A DNA stretch of 64,000 bases from Novakomyces olei (lineage: Eukaryota > Ascomycota > Novakomycetes > Novakomycetales > Novakomycetaceae), in contig JADEYG010000007.1 of assembly GCA_016906335.1 (NCBI GenBank), positions 2,186,001 through 2,250,000 on the forward strand. Direction: 5' to 3'. Positions 1 through 10,298 of the stretch are shown piece after piece (the stretch's first letter is position 1; each line of letters starts with the position of its first letter). The notes beneath the pieces are model-generated. The model was not told where the DNA came from. It searched no databases and saw nothing but the letters and a program-made list of their open reading frames with translations. The position numbers and the translations under genes are program-made.

Positions 1-1033
1 GCTGCTATGGGCTTGGGCCCCACTAAAGTAGGTGCCTTTTGCACAATGATACCCACTCTTCCCATGTTCTTCAGCAGCTGGGAACAGTATCATACAGGTA
101 CATTGTACCTGGGATACTTCAACGGTCCTACTGAAGGCTTGCTCATTGCAAGTTCAATCATGATACTCTCAGCTATTTATGGTAGGAGAATAATTACGAT
201 TTTTGTATTTAAAATTCCTCTATTAACGAGCAACCAGGCCCGGGAATATGGCATGTTAGCGCTGGAGAATTGTTTGGGGTTCCCTCACTAGAATGGCTAC
301 ATATGCAGACGCTCTTTGTCTCTGTATGCACGTGTGCGTTCATGTTTGTTCATCTGCCTGCATGGTAAGGATTGATACGATATAGAAAGCTTCTAATATG
401 TAGTATTTGGAACGTTTACAAGGCACGTCGTAGCCGCAATGAACCATTTCTCCCAACGCTTCTACATTGGACGCCAATGTTAATGTGAGTTATAAATTAA
501 GCTATTTATTTATTCATCTTGAGTTCAGGCTCAGTTGCACAGTGGAAAAGGCAATGAAAGTCTGTTTTTCTTGTTTTACTCAATAAATAAACTCTAACTC
601 ATCAAGTTTCTCTGCTTCGACTATTCTATGGTTGAACGCGCCATACTCGGTGCTACTACGCGATAACCATTTGGTGTTGTTTGCTCTGACTACGGCGCTT
701 GTGTTCGGCAGGATGACTACAAAGATAATCTTGGTAAAGTTATATTTTTACGATTTAGAGCGCATTGCTAATGACCAGGCCCACCTTACTCATCAGCCTT
801 TTCCCATGTTTACAGTCCTTCTAGTGCCTTTGATGATGGGGGCTGTTGTAACAAACGCAATCTCATTTTTCCCCGATCTCCGCGGCTTTAAGCAATACGA
901 GGCCACTTATTTGTGGGCATACTTTTTCTTTTCTCTTGCCATATATCTTCGCTGGGCTTTGGTGGTTATCAGCAGGATATGCAGCTTTCTCGGCATTCAA
1001 TGCCTCAAAATTACACCTAAAAAGATCGATTAG
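1..1033 (+). CDS. EPT1/CPT1: sn-1,2-diacylglycerol ethanolamine/cholinephosphotransferase, 3' part (5' end outside window)
   Basis: Transfers phosphocholine or phosphoethanolamine from the CDP-alcohol to diacylglycerol, the last Kennedy-pathway step, in ER/Golgi membranes. Only the C-terminal half is present. Exons fitted by frame: <1-181, 238-364, 404-484, 607-733 and 779-1033; introns are 56, 39, 122 and 45 nt. The first exon reads WEQYHTGTLYLGYFNGPTEG, a hallmark stretch of the eukaryotic CDP-alcohol phosphotransferases just after the catalytic CDP-OH-P signature, which lies upstream of the window. Later exons give IYGPGIWHV, ARRSRNEPFLPTLLHW and the C-terminal ICSFLGIQCLKI, preceded by several hydrophobic membrane segments. 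The 45-nt last intron keeps frame and contains no stop, so it could be mistaken for coding sequence; its GCTAATGACCAG end marks it as an intron. Choline and ethanolamine specificity cannot be separated from this part. Confidence 0.9.
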
Positions 1034-1265
1034 ATGGAGTACAATGCAGTTTGAAGACAAGAATAGATATGCATACTTTGATATCAAAATATTGAATAGA
1101 AGGAACATAATTAATCAGATGTTGTAAGTTTACCATTTCCATTAATATAAACACAAAAGCAGCATTCATCTATATGTTTGACTAATATACAAATATAAAT
1201 GTATACTGATTGATATCCTTTAATTCTAAATACATGTAATCTCTCAGATTTTCCGCCTTTTCTGT

Positions 1266-2412
1266 TCAAGCTTTCTTAAGCTTTTTAAGGCCTAACGTCT
1301 GTGTAGATGCGGGCCTTTTCGTCTGTTTCACTTTTTTCTGTACCTCCGGTGTAGAAATGACGCTCTCCTCTGGCGAATTATCAATAGGCAAGGTCGATTC
1401 AACGACGCGTAGAACAGACTTATGAGTTTTACTGCGAGTATAAGCTCGAAGGGTGGAAAGTCTAGGCGAATCTACTAGAGCAGCGCGAGCTCGATCTTGG
1501 CTCAAGCCACATACAGCAGCAGCAAGATTCATAATATCATAAGGAGCCCGGCATTCTAGGCTTCGTTGGGCTCCGCTAGAAATAATAATTCCACGGCCCC
1601 GGGCCGCGGCCACGAGAGCCTGTGTGTTGCTTATAACATGCCTCCGTAGTGAACTATCACGAACCATGGGCGAATAGCAAACTTCAAAGCAAATTCCGCG
1701 TGCAATTGCAGTCCCCACTATCGAATGTTTCAGTGTGAATGGAAGACGTGTAGTGAGATCCAAAGAGATTATATCACAATCTGCCTCATTGCAAGCCTGT
1801 AAAAAGAGCTTTTCCGTTGTGGGTCGTAAAGCTAGGATATCAAACTGTCTAGCCGCCGCAGCCTGATTGTGAGCACATGGAGTATAATAATGAAATTAAG
1901 TTGGTAGCGCAAGAAAGAGAGCCCTAAAAAATGAAAAGAAAAGGCAACAAGCTTAGACTTTAAATAAAGGTTCAAAATTGTTCTAATTTAAAAGCATCTT
2001 AGGGATTCTGATACAGCTGTGTGGAAAGCATCTTCAAGCAGAGTCCAGTCAAAGAATAGAGACAATTCGACGTGAAGAGATCATATTAAATCTTACCAGA
2101 GCAGTGTTTTGTACAGAAGCATCCATGATGATGGTAAGCCGTCGGCCAACTTTTAATCTTTTTACGTTTATGTCACGTGGTATTGTAGCAGTCTACAGAT
2201 CAGCTTAAGGCTGGTCTTCCATCTTACCACTTCACCACACGGTAATTTGCCGTCGTACACTTGAGAAAGTGCTACCATATCATAGCCCACTGAGCATGTT
2301 AGAAATTATAATGTGGAATATACTTGCGATGTTCGAGCATTGATAGTGTGCAGTGCACCTGTGTCTCTGATGTACCGGCGCTCGTCCACGGCACATTGAG
2401 ATCGTAAAACAT
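1266..2412 (-). CDS. RPP1: RNase P/RNase MRP protein subunit Rpp1 (Rpp30 family)
   Basis: Protein subunit of RNase P and RNase MRP, used in tRNA 5' maturation and rRNA processing in the nucleus. Four exons on the minus strand: 2412-2328, 2289-2228, 2192-2097 and 1862-1266, giving 279 aa, the normal size. The start MFYDLNVPW is typical of the family. Also visible are LGYDMVALSQ, RLTIIMDASVQN, SLDLTTRLPF, RGICFEVCYSP, the RRHVISNTQAL stretch, and SGAQRSLECRAPYDIMNLAA near the end of the TIM-barrel-like fold. The tail is lysine-rich. Intron 1 (2327-2290, 38 nt) begins GCAAGT, not GT: only the GC donor restores frame across EHLGYDMV. Intron 2 is 35 nt and intron 3 is 234 nt. The fit of every exon junction to the family makes the call firm. 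Confidence 0.92.
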
Positions 2413-3228
2413 GATTTTTTCGACAATTCAAAAGGGCAAAGCCAATGACAAAATGAATATTAAAATATTCTCCAAGGATGCTCAGTGAAATTTAGCGAGA
2501 CAAACAGTCGCGTTTTTGAGCAAAGAGCAACAAGAACTTGAAAACAAACCGAAAATGTCAAAATGTATCCTTTGTTTCTTCAAATGCCGCTTTATAAAGA
2601 CGTCGTTGACCTTTGTTCCCCGTCCGACTAATAAAAAAGTACGCGGCCAATCACGCCAGCTTTCAGATTAAATGCACTCCCAGGCGAACGCTCTATTTCC
2701 TCCTCTGCTACCTCCGAACCCAAAATCTCGGCCAAAAATCAAATTCGAGCAGCCTTCCTTGTCAACGCCAAAACCATTAAATCTGACGATTAAATTCAAT
2801 GCACAGATTTGTCCCGCAATCCACGAAATGCCTGTCGTTACAAGACAGCTCAAATCATTATATCAGCCTAGCACACTAATTCAATCTTTTATTTAATGTA
2901 TGGCGTGCATTATTATTTATAAGAAAAACCCAAAAATTTTCCCACTTGGACTTTATATACGGCAGCGTATAGGAGGGCAGTCGTGCGGTACGGAGCAGAG
3001 CCGTGCTTTGACCTATATCGAAGCGGGTCTGTTCTTTTATTGGCTTCAACCGCGGATCAGTCAGCTTACAGATCCAACTTTTGGTTGATTGATTTATTGG
3101 CTAATTTGTTGGCTAATTTATTGATCAATTTAATTGCTCGGGGATCTGTGTTTAAGTACGGCAGACGCTTTTTAATCCTGATTTTACAGCGGATCCGTGG
3201 ATTGCATCGCAAACAGTGACTACGCCAG
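2413..3228 (+). other. intergenic, divergent promoter of RPP1 and CKA1
   Basis: No gene recognised. Moderately AT-rich, with short reading frames on both strands that resemble nothing known. A few near-repeats of ttattggctaatttgttgg lie around 3090-3130. It must hold the promoters of the two divergent neighbours. Confidence 0.5.
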
Positions 3229-4628
3229 ATGGCGTCGTGCGTGACTGCGGACACCAAATCGGTGGCGCGCGAATGTAAGTCTGTATAGTCGCACAGCCGA
3301 GCTAACAAGTACAAGTCGCCGATGTGAATGACAATATGCCGCAGTCATACTGGGACTATGATAACCTTCAGGTGCAATGGGGCGCGCAGGCCAACTATGA
3401 GATTGTAAAGAAGGTGGGACGCGGAAAGTACAGCGAAGTGTTCGAGGGCATAAACGTGGTGAACGAGGAGAAGTGTATTATCAAGGTGCTCAAGCCTGTT
3501 AAAAAGAAAAAGATCCGGCGCGAGATCAAGATTCTGCAAAACTTGTCGGGCGGGCCGAACGTGATTTCGCTGCTAGACGTTGTGCGCGATCCATTGGTAT
3601 TAACTGAAACTTTGATCTTTAGACTATTGTCGCATTGTGGTGTTTAAATGCTTTGTTGGGGATACCATTATTTTCGGGGAGTATAGATGAGTTTATTGTT
3701 TTGGTGTTTTAAATATTGTTTGCTCAGTTATTGGTTTATGTGTGCTTCAATTTCTTTCTTCTCATTGGACCTTGTGTCATTGTTTTGATTGCTCAGATTT
3801 GGCCGTTCACCTGAATACAAGCTAACATCGTATTAGAGCAAAACGCCTTCACTCGTGTTTGAATTCGTCAACAATATTGACTTTCGCACTCTCTATCCCA
3901 AATTCACAGACTTTGATATCCGATACTATATATACGAGCTGCTGCGGGCACTACAGTTCTGCCATTCTCGCGGTATCATGCACCGTGACGTAAAGCCGCA
4001 CAATGTTATGATTGATCACGCGAGACGAAAGGTAACAACTATTTCGGAATCTATAGATCCAAAAGAATAAATGCATGATCAGTTGTCTAATACTGTATAG
4101 TTGCGGCTCATTGACTGGGGGCTCGCAGAGTTTTATCATGCCGGCACAAAATACAATGTACGTGTTGCGTCGCGGTATTTTAAAGGCCCCGAGCTTCTAG
4201 TGGATTTTCAAGAATACGATTATTCACTGGACATGTGGTCGCTCGGTGCTATGCTGGCTTCCATGATCTTCAGACGGGAACCTTTCTTCCACGGCCATGA
4301 TAATTATGATCAACTCGTCAAAATTGCCAAAGTTCTGGGAACCAACAAATTGTGGAGTTATATTGCAAAGTACAATATCAAGCTCGATCGCAAGTATGAT
4401 TCAATCTTGGGGACTTTTCCAGGGCGTCCTTGGGAGGCGTTTGTTAACAAGGACAACAAAAAATATATTACCGCTGAAGCTCTCGATTTTCTTGATAAAC
4501 TTTTGCGGTACGATCACCAGGAGCGTCTTACCCCTACAGAGGCCATGCAGCATCCTTATTTTAGTATTATTCGGGAGCATCATGCAAAAGAGCCTGCTTC
4601 TTCTTCGTCTTCTATTTCTACCCAGTAG
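3229..4628 (+). CDS. CKA1: casein kinase 2 catalytic subunit alpha
   Basis: Acidophilic Ser/Thr kinase acting with the CK2 beta subunit in nucleus and cytosol. Exons 3229-3274, 3310-3596, 3837-4031 and 4101-4628 give about 351 aa. The first 46-nt exon was placed because it supplies KSVAR, which continues across a 35-nt intron (GTAAGT...GCTAACAAG) into [17 protein letters not shown], the conserved CK2 N-terminus that packs on the kinase core. Without that exon the protein would start at the ATG at 3336 and lose it. Visible motifs: glycine loop [11 protein letters not shown], the CK2 basic cluster [15 protein letters not shown], catalytic loop [13 protein letters not shown] in place of the usual DFG, and the activation segment [21 protein letters not shown] Ser/Thr-rich tail ends the protein. 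The family is certain; the paralogue (CKA1 or CKA2) cannot be told. Confidence 0.95.
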
Positions 4629-5370
4629 AAATTTGCAATACTCCAGCCGTTTAATCGATCCAATTTTTTTTTTTTTTTTTTTAATAATTGTTTTGTCCTT
4701 TGAGCTAAGGCTTTCTGGAGTTTGCCTTGAAGGGCCTTGCACTGGTTTCAAAACAGGGAGATATGGTGAGGGGATGCCATTATTGCAAATCTTATGTAAC
4801 CGGGTTATGTTACCGATTACAACGATATCAAAGATTTTTTATTTATTCAAACTTTATATTTGTATCTAGCCAATATAGAGACCTATTTAATACAGGTCTT
4901 TTGTTTTTAACAAGATTTTATAGCGGATATCCGCTTGATTGCGGGGGCATTAAGCGTGATCGCAGTTTAGTAGAGATCTTGCTAGTTGAGAGAGCTTTTC
5001 TGCATATTATACTTTTAATCAAGGTGTTTTATCCAAATCGCCACACGTACAAGTCAGAGCCAGGACAGACTCTCCGATATATTTGATGAATCAAGGTGGC
5101 AAATATCCAACGAATAATAGAGACTGAGCAAGATGCAGAGTCGGGCCTCGTCTGTCCACGCTCAAGATACACAGCCAACCCCGTGTGGAAGGCAGGAAAG
5201 GCACGACAAGGAATAGGGTTTCTTAGGGTTAACGAGGGCTATACGCCATATATAAGCAGAATATTAATTATCCTATCAGTGAATCCATAGCCTATAATCC
5301 ACATATTACATAATTCGGATAGAACCCCACAAAAGCCTGCCGCTTTTCCGTCCCGGCAACGCACTCGGCA
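4629..5370 (+). other. intergenic region
   Basis: No gene recognised. It holds the CKA1 3' flank with a T-run at about 4663-4681, then AT-rich sequence. A TTAGGGTTAA motif lies at 5223-5232, about 140 bp upstream of the next start, in line with similar motifs before other genes here. Confidence 0.5.
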
Positions 5371-6461
5371 ATGGCGCCCGTTGTTATTGATTACGGTCAA
5401 CTTCAGAGCTTAGCAGCTGGAAAAATTGGAATTGAAGAGTCTGGTCTTGATGCAAAGATAATAGAGGGTTTTGGTGATGATCCTGAATGCCTTGGAATTA
5501 TAATCGTCAAAAACTTGCCTCCATATTTTCTAGAGATGCGGCAAACGCTTCTGCGGATGGCTTCACAGCTAGCAAATTTGGACCAGTCAGTGCTTTCGAG
5601 ACTGGAAGACGCTAGCTCCAATTATCTGCTGGGATGGTCGTGCGGAAAAGAGCGTCTCGCGCGTAGCGGCAAAGAAGACGTGCAAAAAGGATCATTCTAC
5701 GCGAATCCAACGCAAGACGGCGACTGCACTCGCACCGACTTTCCCGAGTACACAGGCCGCAACATTTGGCCGGACGAGGATGACGTTTCCGGGTTTCAGG
5801 CGGCCTTTGAGTCTTTGGGCCGGTTTATAGTTTCTGTGGGTGCTTTGCTGGCAAAGGCGTGCGATGAAAGTACGCGACTGCACTCTCGCGACTTGTACGC
5901 TCACAATTTTCTTGAAAACATGGTTCTACAATCAAAGACTATAAAGGCGCGCCTGCTGCATTACTATCCGCTTGTAGAGGGCCCAAGTGGAACAGAGACG
6001 GAGGATGCTGACTCGTGGTGTGGCGAGCATTTGGATCACGGTATTTCACTGTCGAGCGTACATTGAACTTTTGCCTAACCCTTTATATAGGCTGCCTGAC
6101 GGGGCTACTGTCGGCCTTGTTTGTGGGGGAGACAGTTTGTCGCGGAAAGCTGGAAACGCAAGAGCTCGAGACTTGCCCTGACCCGGAAGCTGGATTGTAC
6201 ATTAGGAATCGTGCGGGTAGCAGTGTACATGTAAAAATCCCAAAGGATTGCCTTGCGTTTCAAACAGGCGAGGCCCTCCAGATAGTTACGGGCGGTCGTT
6301 TACGAGCCGTTCCGCACTATGTGAAAGCGTGTCGCACGCCTCATGTGGCTCGGAATACTCTGGCCGTTTTTATGCAGCCAAATCTGGACGACCAGCTGGG
6401 CCACTCTTGTTTTTCTTTTGCGCAATTTGCGCAGGGTGTCGTGCAGGCTAATGTGGTCTGA
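5371..6461 (+). CDS. 2-oxoglutarate/Fe(II)-dependent dioxygenase family protein
   Basis: Predicted non-haem iron oxygenase of 346 aa in two exons (5371-6040 and 6091-6461; 50-nt intron with GCCTAACC branch). The intron splits the metal-binding region: EHLDHG before it joins CLTGLLSALF after it, giving the H-x-D facial-triad pair in the order seen in isopenicillin N synthase-like enzymes. The distal part GGRLRAVPHYVKACR supplies the second histidine, and the following arginine (ARNTLAVFMQP) would be the 2OG carboxylate ligand. The N-terminal half (LGIIIVKNLPPYF, then WSCGKERL, GSFYANP and NIWPDE) fits the N-terminal DIOX_N-type region, whose NIWP segment is common in fungal members. No signal peptide is seen. 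The substrate is unknown. Confidence 0.8.
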
Positions 6462-6764
6462 TACTCGGAGCCTTGCCAATAATGTTTAGATTATTAGATT
6501 AGATAGATGTATATAAGCACACTGTTTGAGAGGGCAATGGTGTTGCTGTGGAAAGTACACGATTTGACCGATTCTTGAAGGTACGTTCAAGATCCGGTGC
6601 TGACATGTACGGTTGGGGAAACTTTAATTAGGACTTTTAATATAAAATAATAATAATAATAATAATAATAAACAAACCGATCATATACACTTTATGTGTA
6701 TATGATTGTATGATTTATAGTGAGTGTACTAGTCTCTATATGATACGTGGACCCAAAAAAATTT
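6462..6764 (+). other. intergenic region with (AAT)n microsatellite
   Basis: Short spacer containing an uninterrupted AAT trinucleotide tract at about 6646-6671, roughly 95 bp upstream of the valyl-tRNA synthetase start. No gene seen. Confidence 0.6.
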
Positions 6765-9700
6765 ATGAGCAGGCTCCTACGGCCGCTGAGCAAAAGATTA
6801 AGCAGATTCCCCTCCAGACCATCGATTTGGCCGCAAATCGCAACCAGCAGAATGGCCACAAACACTGGCGAGGCCAATAGTGTGCCCAATGGCGCCACGG
6901 AGCCCAATGCTTCATTGAACAGCGGTGCGCAGCCGGAGAAGACGGCAAAGCAATTAGAGAAAGAGCGCAAGCAGGCCGAGAAACTGGCCCGTGTGAATAA
7001 AAAAAAAGAAAAGCAGGCAGCCGCTCAGCAAAACGCGGCAGCCAAAGAAGCCAAGAAGAAAGCAAGTGCGATCGAGACCGCTCCGTACGAGGAGCAGACG
7101 CCCAAGGGAGACAAAAAGATCCTGCAAGATCTGGACTTGCCTGCTCTCAAGTCTTACAATCCATTGGCAGTAGAATCAGCGTGGTACGATTGGTGGGACA
7201 AGAGCGGGTTCTTTGAACCCGAGCTTGGTCCCGATGGCGAATCTAAAAAGCGTGGCACATATGTATGTGTGGCACCGCCTCCGAATGTTACGGGTGCCCT
7301 CCATATCGGCCACGCTCTCACTGTATCCATTCAGGATACACTGGCACGCTGGCACCGGATGCGTGGAGAGACTGTACTGTACCTCGGCGGGTTCGATCAC
7401 GCCGGGATCAGTACGCAATCAGTGGTGGAGAAACGGCTCTGGGCAGAGAAGAAGCAGACCCGGCACGATTACTCCCGACAAGACTTTCTTAAACTCGTGT
7501 GGGACTGGAAGGAGGATTACCACAACACGATCAAGACGCAGTTTAAGCGGCTGGGCAGTTCGTTTGACTGGAGCCGTGAGGCTTTTACTCTGGACGATGA
7601 ACGGTACAAGGCAGTTATTGAGGCCTTTTGCCGTCTGCACGACGAGGGCGTAATCTACCGGGCCGATAGGCTTGTTAACTGGTGTACTGCGTTGCAGACA
7701 ACTCTGTCAAACTTGGAAGTCGACCAGAAATCGGTTACTGGCCGCACAAAGATCAGTGTCCCGGGTTACGAACGGCCTGTCGAAGTTGGTGCTCTGACCA
7801 GTTTTGCCTATCAAATTGAAAGCGATTCCGTCCAGGGCGAAGCGGGGACTGAAAGAATTGTGGTGGCCACTACGCGTCCAGAGACGATGCTCGGTGACTC
7901 TGGCATTGCAGTTCACCCCGACGATGAGCGGTACAAGCATTTGCATGGCAAATTCGCAATTCATCCCTTTGTCAACCGTCGTATCCCCATTGTAACTGAC
8001 TCTATTGCCGTTGACAAAGAGTTTGGCACGGGTGCCGTAAAGATTACGCCTGCTCATGATTTCAACGATTACCAGACGGGCGTACGGCATCATTTGGAGT
8101 GTATTAATATTCTGAACGACGATGGAACCTTTAACGAGAACGCGGGTGAGTTTGCCGGGTTTAAAAGGTTCGACGCACGGCGAGTTGTAGTGCAAAAACT
8201 ACAGGAACTCGGGCTCTTTGTGGAGGTTAAAGACAATGCAATGACTATTCCTGTCTGCTCCAAGACTGGCGATATTATTGAGCCGCTAATGAAGCCGCAA
8301 TGGTGGGTTAAGCAGCAGGATATGGCTGATGCTGCTGCTCGAGCAGTGGAAACGGGCGAGATTGTTGTTGAGCCAGAGATGTACAGAAAGGACTTTTTGC
8401 GGTGGATGAGCAATGTTCATGATTGGTGTATCTCGCGGCAATTATGGTGGGGCCATCGTATTCCGGCGTACCGTGTCACCATTGCTGGAGAGGGCAAAGC
8501 CCTGGGAGAAAAAGAGACGTGGGTCACCGGTCGGACAGAGGAGGAAGCCCGGGTTAAAGCTGAAAAGCTCTTCCCCAGCACTGACAAGGCGCTAATCAAG
8601 ATTGAGCAGGACGAAGACGTTCTCGACACTTGGTTCTCCTCTGGACTATGGCCTTTTACAACTCTGGGCTGGCCCAAGGACACGTTTGATTTACGGCATT
8701 TTTTCCCAACTACACTGATGGAGACAGGGTGGGATATCCTCTTCTTTTGGGTGGCACGCATGGTGATGTTGAGCTTGAAGCTCACTGGCAAAGTCCCCTT
8801 TAAACAAGTATTTTGCCACGCACTCGTCCGTGACGCTCAGGGCCGTAAAATGTCAAAGAGTCTGGGCAATGTGGTCGATCCTCTGGATGTGATTGAAGGT
8901 ATCAGCCTGCAAGGGTTACACGACAAACTGTTGCTGGGTAATCTGCCGGAAAAAGAGATCAAAAAGGCTAAAGATGGGCAAAAGCAGAATTACCCGAACG
9001 GCATTCCCCAGTGTGGAGCCGATGCTCTGCGCTTTGCCCTCTGTGCCTATACTCTGGGCGGAAGGGATATTAATCTGGACGTGTTACGCGTCGAGGGCTA
9101 CCGCAAGTTTTGCAATAAGATTTACAATGCAACAAAGTTTGCCATGATGCGACTGGGACCGGACTTTAAGCCGCGCGAGAGCGACAGGCCTACTGGCCAG
9201 GAATCACTGGTGGAGAAATGGATTCTCTCTAAACTGAATCATGCCGCGCAAATGGCAAACAAGCATCTGGAAGCGAAAGAATTTTTGCATGCTACTAATG
9301 CCATTTACCCCTTTTGGTTGTACGAATTTTGTGACGTTTACATTGAGGCATCAAAGCCCTTGATTCTGGAAGGCACTGCGGAACAAAAGGAATCGGCCCA
9401 GCAAACACTTTATACTGTGCTTGATGGAGCATTGCGCCTAATTCATCCAATGATGCCTTTTGTAACTGAAGAGATGTGGCAACGGCTACCACGTCGGCCA
9501 GGGTCCCCTGTAGAGACTATTATGAAGGCAGAATACCCTGAATTCAGGGAGGATTATACTTTTAAAGAGGCAGAGGCAGAGTTTGATCATTTGTTCAAAG
9601 TCGTACAGGCAGCGCGGTCGCTTATGGTTGATGCAAAGATCAAGCAAGACGCCAAGTTTTCCGTGCTCTGCAACTCGAAATTCAAGGGTTCGTTGCCAGA

Positions 9701-9833
9701 ACGTGCGGCCGATATTGAGGCGCTAATAAAGAAATGTGAAAAGCTGGCATTTATAGACGCGGCTCCATCGTCCGAGGAGGGTTATTTCAAGAATACCGTA
9801 GATGACGATGTCATTTATCTAGAGAAGCAGTGA
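6765..9833 (+). CDS. VAS1: valyl-tRNA synthetase, probably both mitochondrial and cytosolic forms
   Basis: Class I aminoacyl-tRNA synthetase charging tRNA-Val; intronless, 1022 aa from the first ATG. ATG 6765 begins an arginine/serine-rich leader without acidic residues (MSRLLRPLSKRLSRFPSRP), typical of a mitochondrial presequence; a second in-frame ATG at 6852 (MATNTGE) would make the cytosolic form. This two-start arrangement is known for yeast VAS1. A lysine-rich coiled-coil-like segment (KQLEKERKQAEKLA...) follows. Catalytic motifs: HIGH box as PPPNVTGALHIGHA and KMSKS box as GRKMSKSLGN; the editing (CP1) domain lies between them (TTRPETMLGD, HPDDERY). The C-terminal anticodon-binding domain is recognisable by LRLIHPMMPFVTEEMWQ, followed by a C-terminal coiled-coil arm. 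Confidence 0.97.
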   Translation: MSRLLRPLSKRLSRFPSRPSIWPQIATSRMATNTGEANSVPNGATEPNASLNSGAQPEKTAKQLEKERKQAEKLARVNKKKEKQAAAQQNAAAKEAKKKASAIETAPYEEQTPKGDKKILQDLDLPALKSYNPLAVESAWYDWWDKSGFFEPELGPDGESKKRGTYVCVAPPPNVTGALHIGHALTVSIQDTLARWHRMRGETVLYLGGFDHAGISTQSVVEKRLWAEKKQTRHDYSRQDFLKLVWDWKEDYHNTIKTQFKRLGSSFDWSREAFTLDDERYKAVIEAFCRLHDEGVIYRADRLVNWCTALQTTLSNLEVDQKSVTGRTKISVPGYERPVEVGALTSFAYQIESDSVQGEAGTERIVVATTRPETMLGDSGIAVHPDDERYKHLHGKFAIHPFVNRRIPIVTDSIAVDKEFGTGAVKITPAHDFNDYQTGVRHHLECINILNDDGTFNENAGEFAGFKRFDARRVVVQKLQELGLFVEVKDNAMTIPVCSKTGDIIEPLMKPQWWVKQQDMADAAARAVETGEIVVEPEMYRKDFLRWMSNVHDWCISRQLWWGHRIPAYRVTIAGEGKALGEKETWVTGRTEEEARVKAEKLFPSTDKALIKIEQDEDVLDTWFSSGLWPFTTLGWPKDTFDLRHFFPTTLMETGWDILFFWVARMVMLSLKLTGKVPFKQVFCHALVRDAQGRKMSKSLGNVVDPLDVIEGISLQGLHDKLLLGNLPEKEIKKAKDGQKQNYPNGIPQCGADALRFALCAYTLGGRDINLDVLRVEGYRKFCNKIYNATKFAMMRLGPDFKPRESDRPTGQESLVEKWILSKLNHAAQMANKHLEAKEFLHATNAIYPFWLYEFCDVYIEASKPLILEGTAEQKESAQQTLYTVLDGALRLIHPMMPFVTEEMWQRLPRRPGSPVETIMKAEYPEFREDYTFKEAEAEFDHLFKVVQAARSLMVDAKIKQDAKFSVLCNSKFKGSLPERAADIEALIKKCEKLAFIDAAPSSEEGYFKNTVDDDVIYLEKQ

Positions 9834-10298
9834 AGTTTAAATTGATTTCAGTCTTGTATTTGATTCTAATCGCATATGGACGCCAGTTTCCTATAAAATT
9901 CAGGTTGGGGAGTATTTCTGCGGTTCATTTATTTTGTAAATCATATTCACTTGAGCGTGCTTGGCTACGTCGACTGCAATGTATATGTCAATGCCCTGCC
10001 CCAGTCAACAACAATACAAGATAGTAGATGATCAAACCGATAAGATTAGATTTGATTAGATTAGATTAGATTAGATTATATCGTGATCTCGAGAGTTAAA
10101 AGGCACGCACTTTATACACTAATAACCAGCGACAGAATAATTAAATATTACCGTTATTAACTAATCATTATAATATTACTACCATATTAAATAACTACCA
10201 TATCAAACAATCATCATAATAAACAATTATTATTTGGTGTACAGGAAAAGCAGCATCAAGTCTGTCGGTCGCGTTAACCCTTATCAGCCCCGGATTCC
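9834..10298 (+). other. intergenic region with ATTAG pentamer repeat
   Basis: AT-rich spacer. A run of GATTA/ATTAG pentamers lies at about 10043-10078, followed by AT-rich near-repeats (attaactaatcattataat). No gene found. Confidence 0.6.

Noticed and set aside
734-778. In-frame open 45-nt segment in EPT1 as coding
   Set aside because: It has GT and AG ends plus GCTAATGAC, and its removal joins TTKIIL directly to AHLTHQPFP as in the family.
863-1108. Minus-strand frame over the EPT1 end
   Set aside because: Shadow of the coding exon; no protein features.
2668-2896. Overlapping frames on both strands upstream of CKA1
   Set aside because: Random composition, mirror images of each other, no splice partners.
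4727-5086. Possible gene downstream of CKA1
   Set aside because: Frame is rich in chance residues with no motif; likely the 3' flank.
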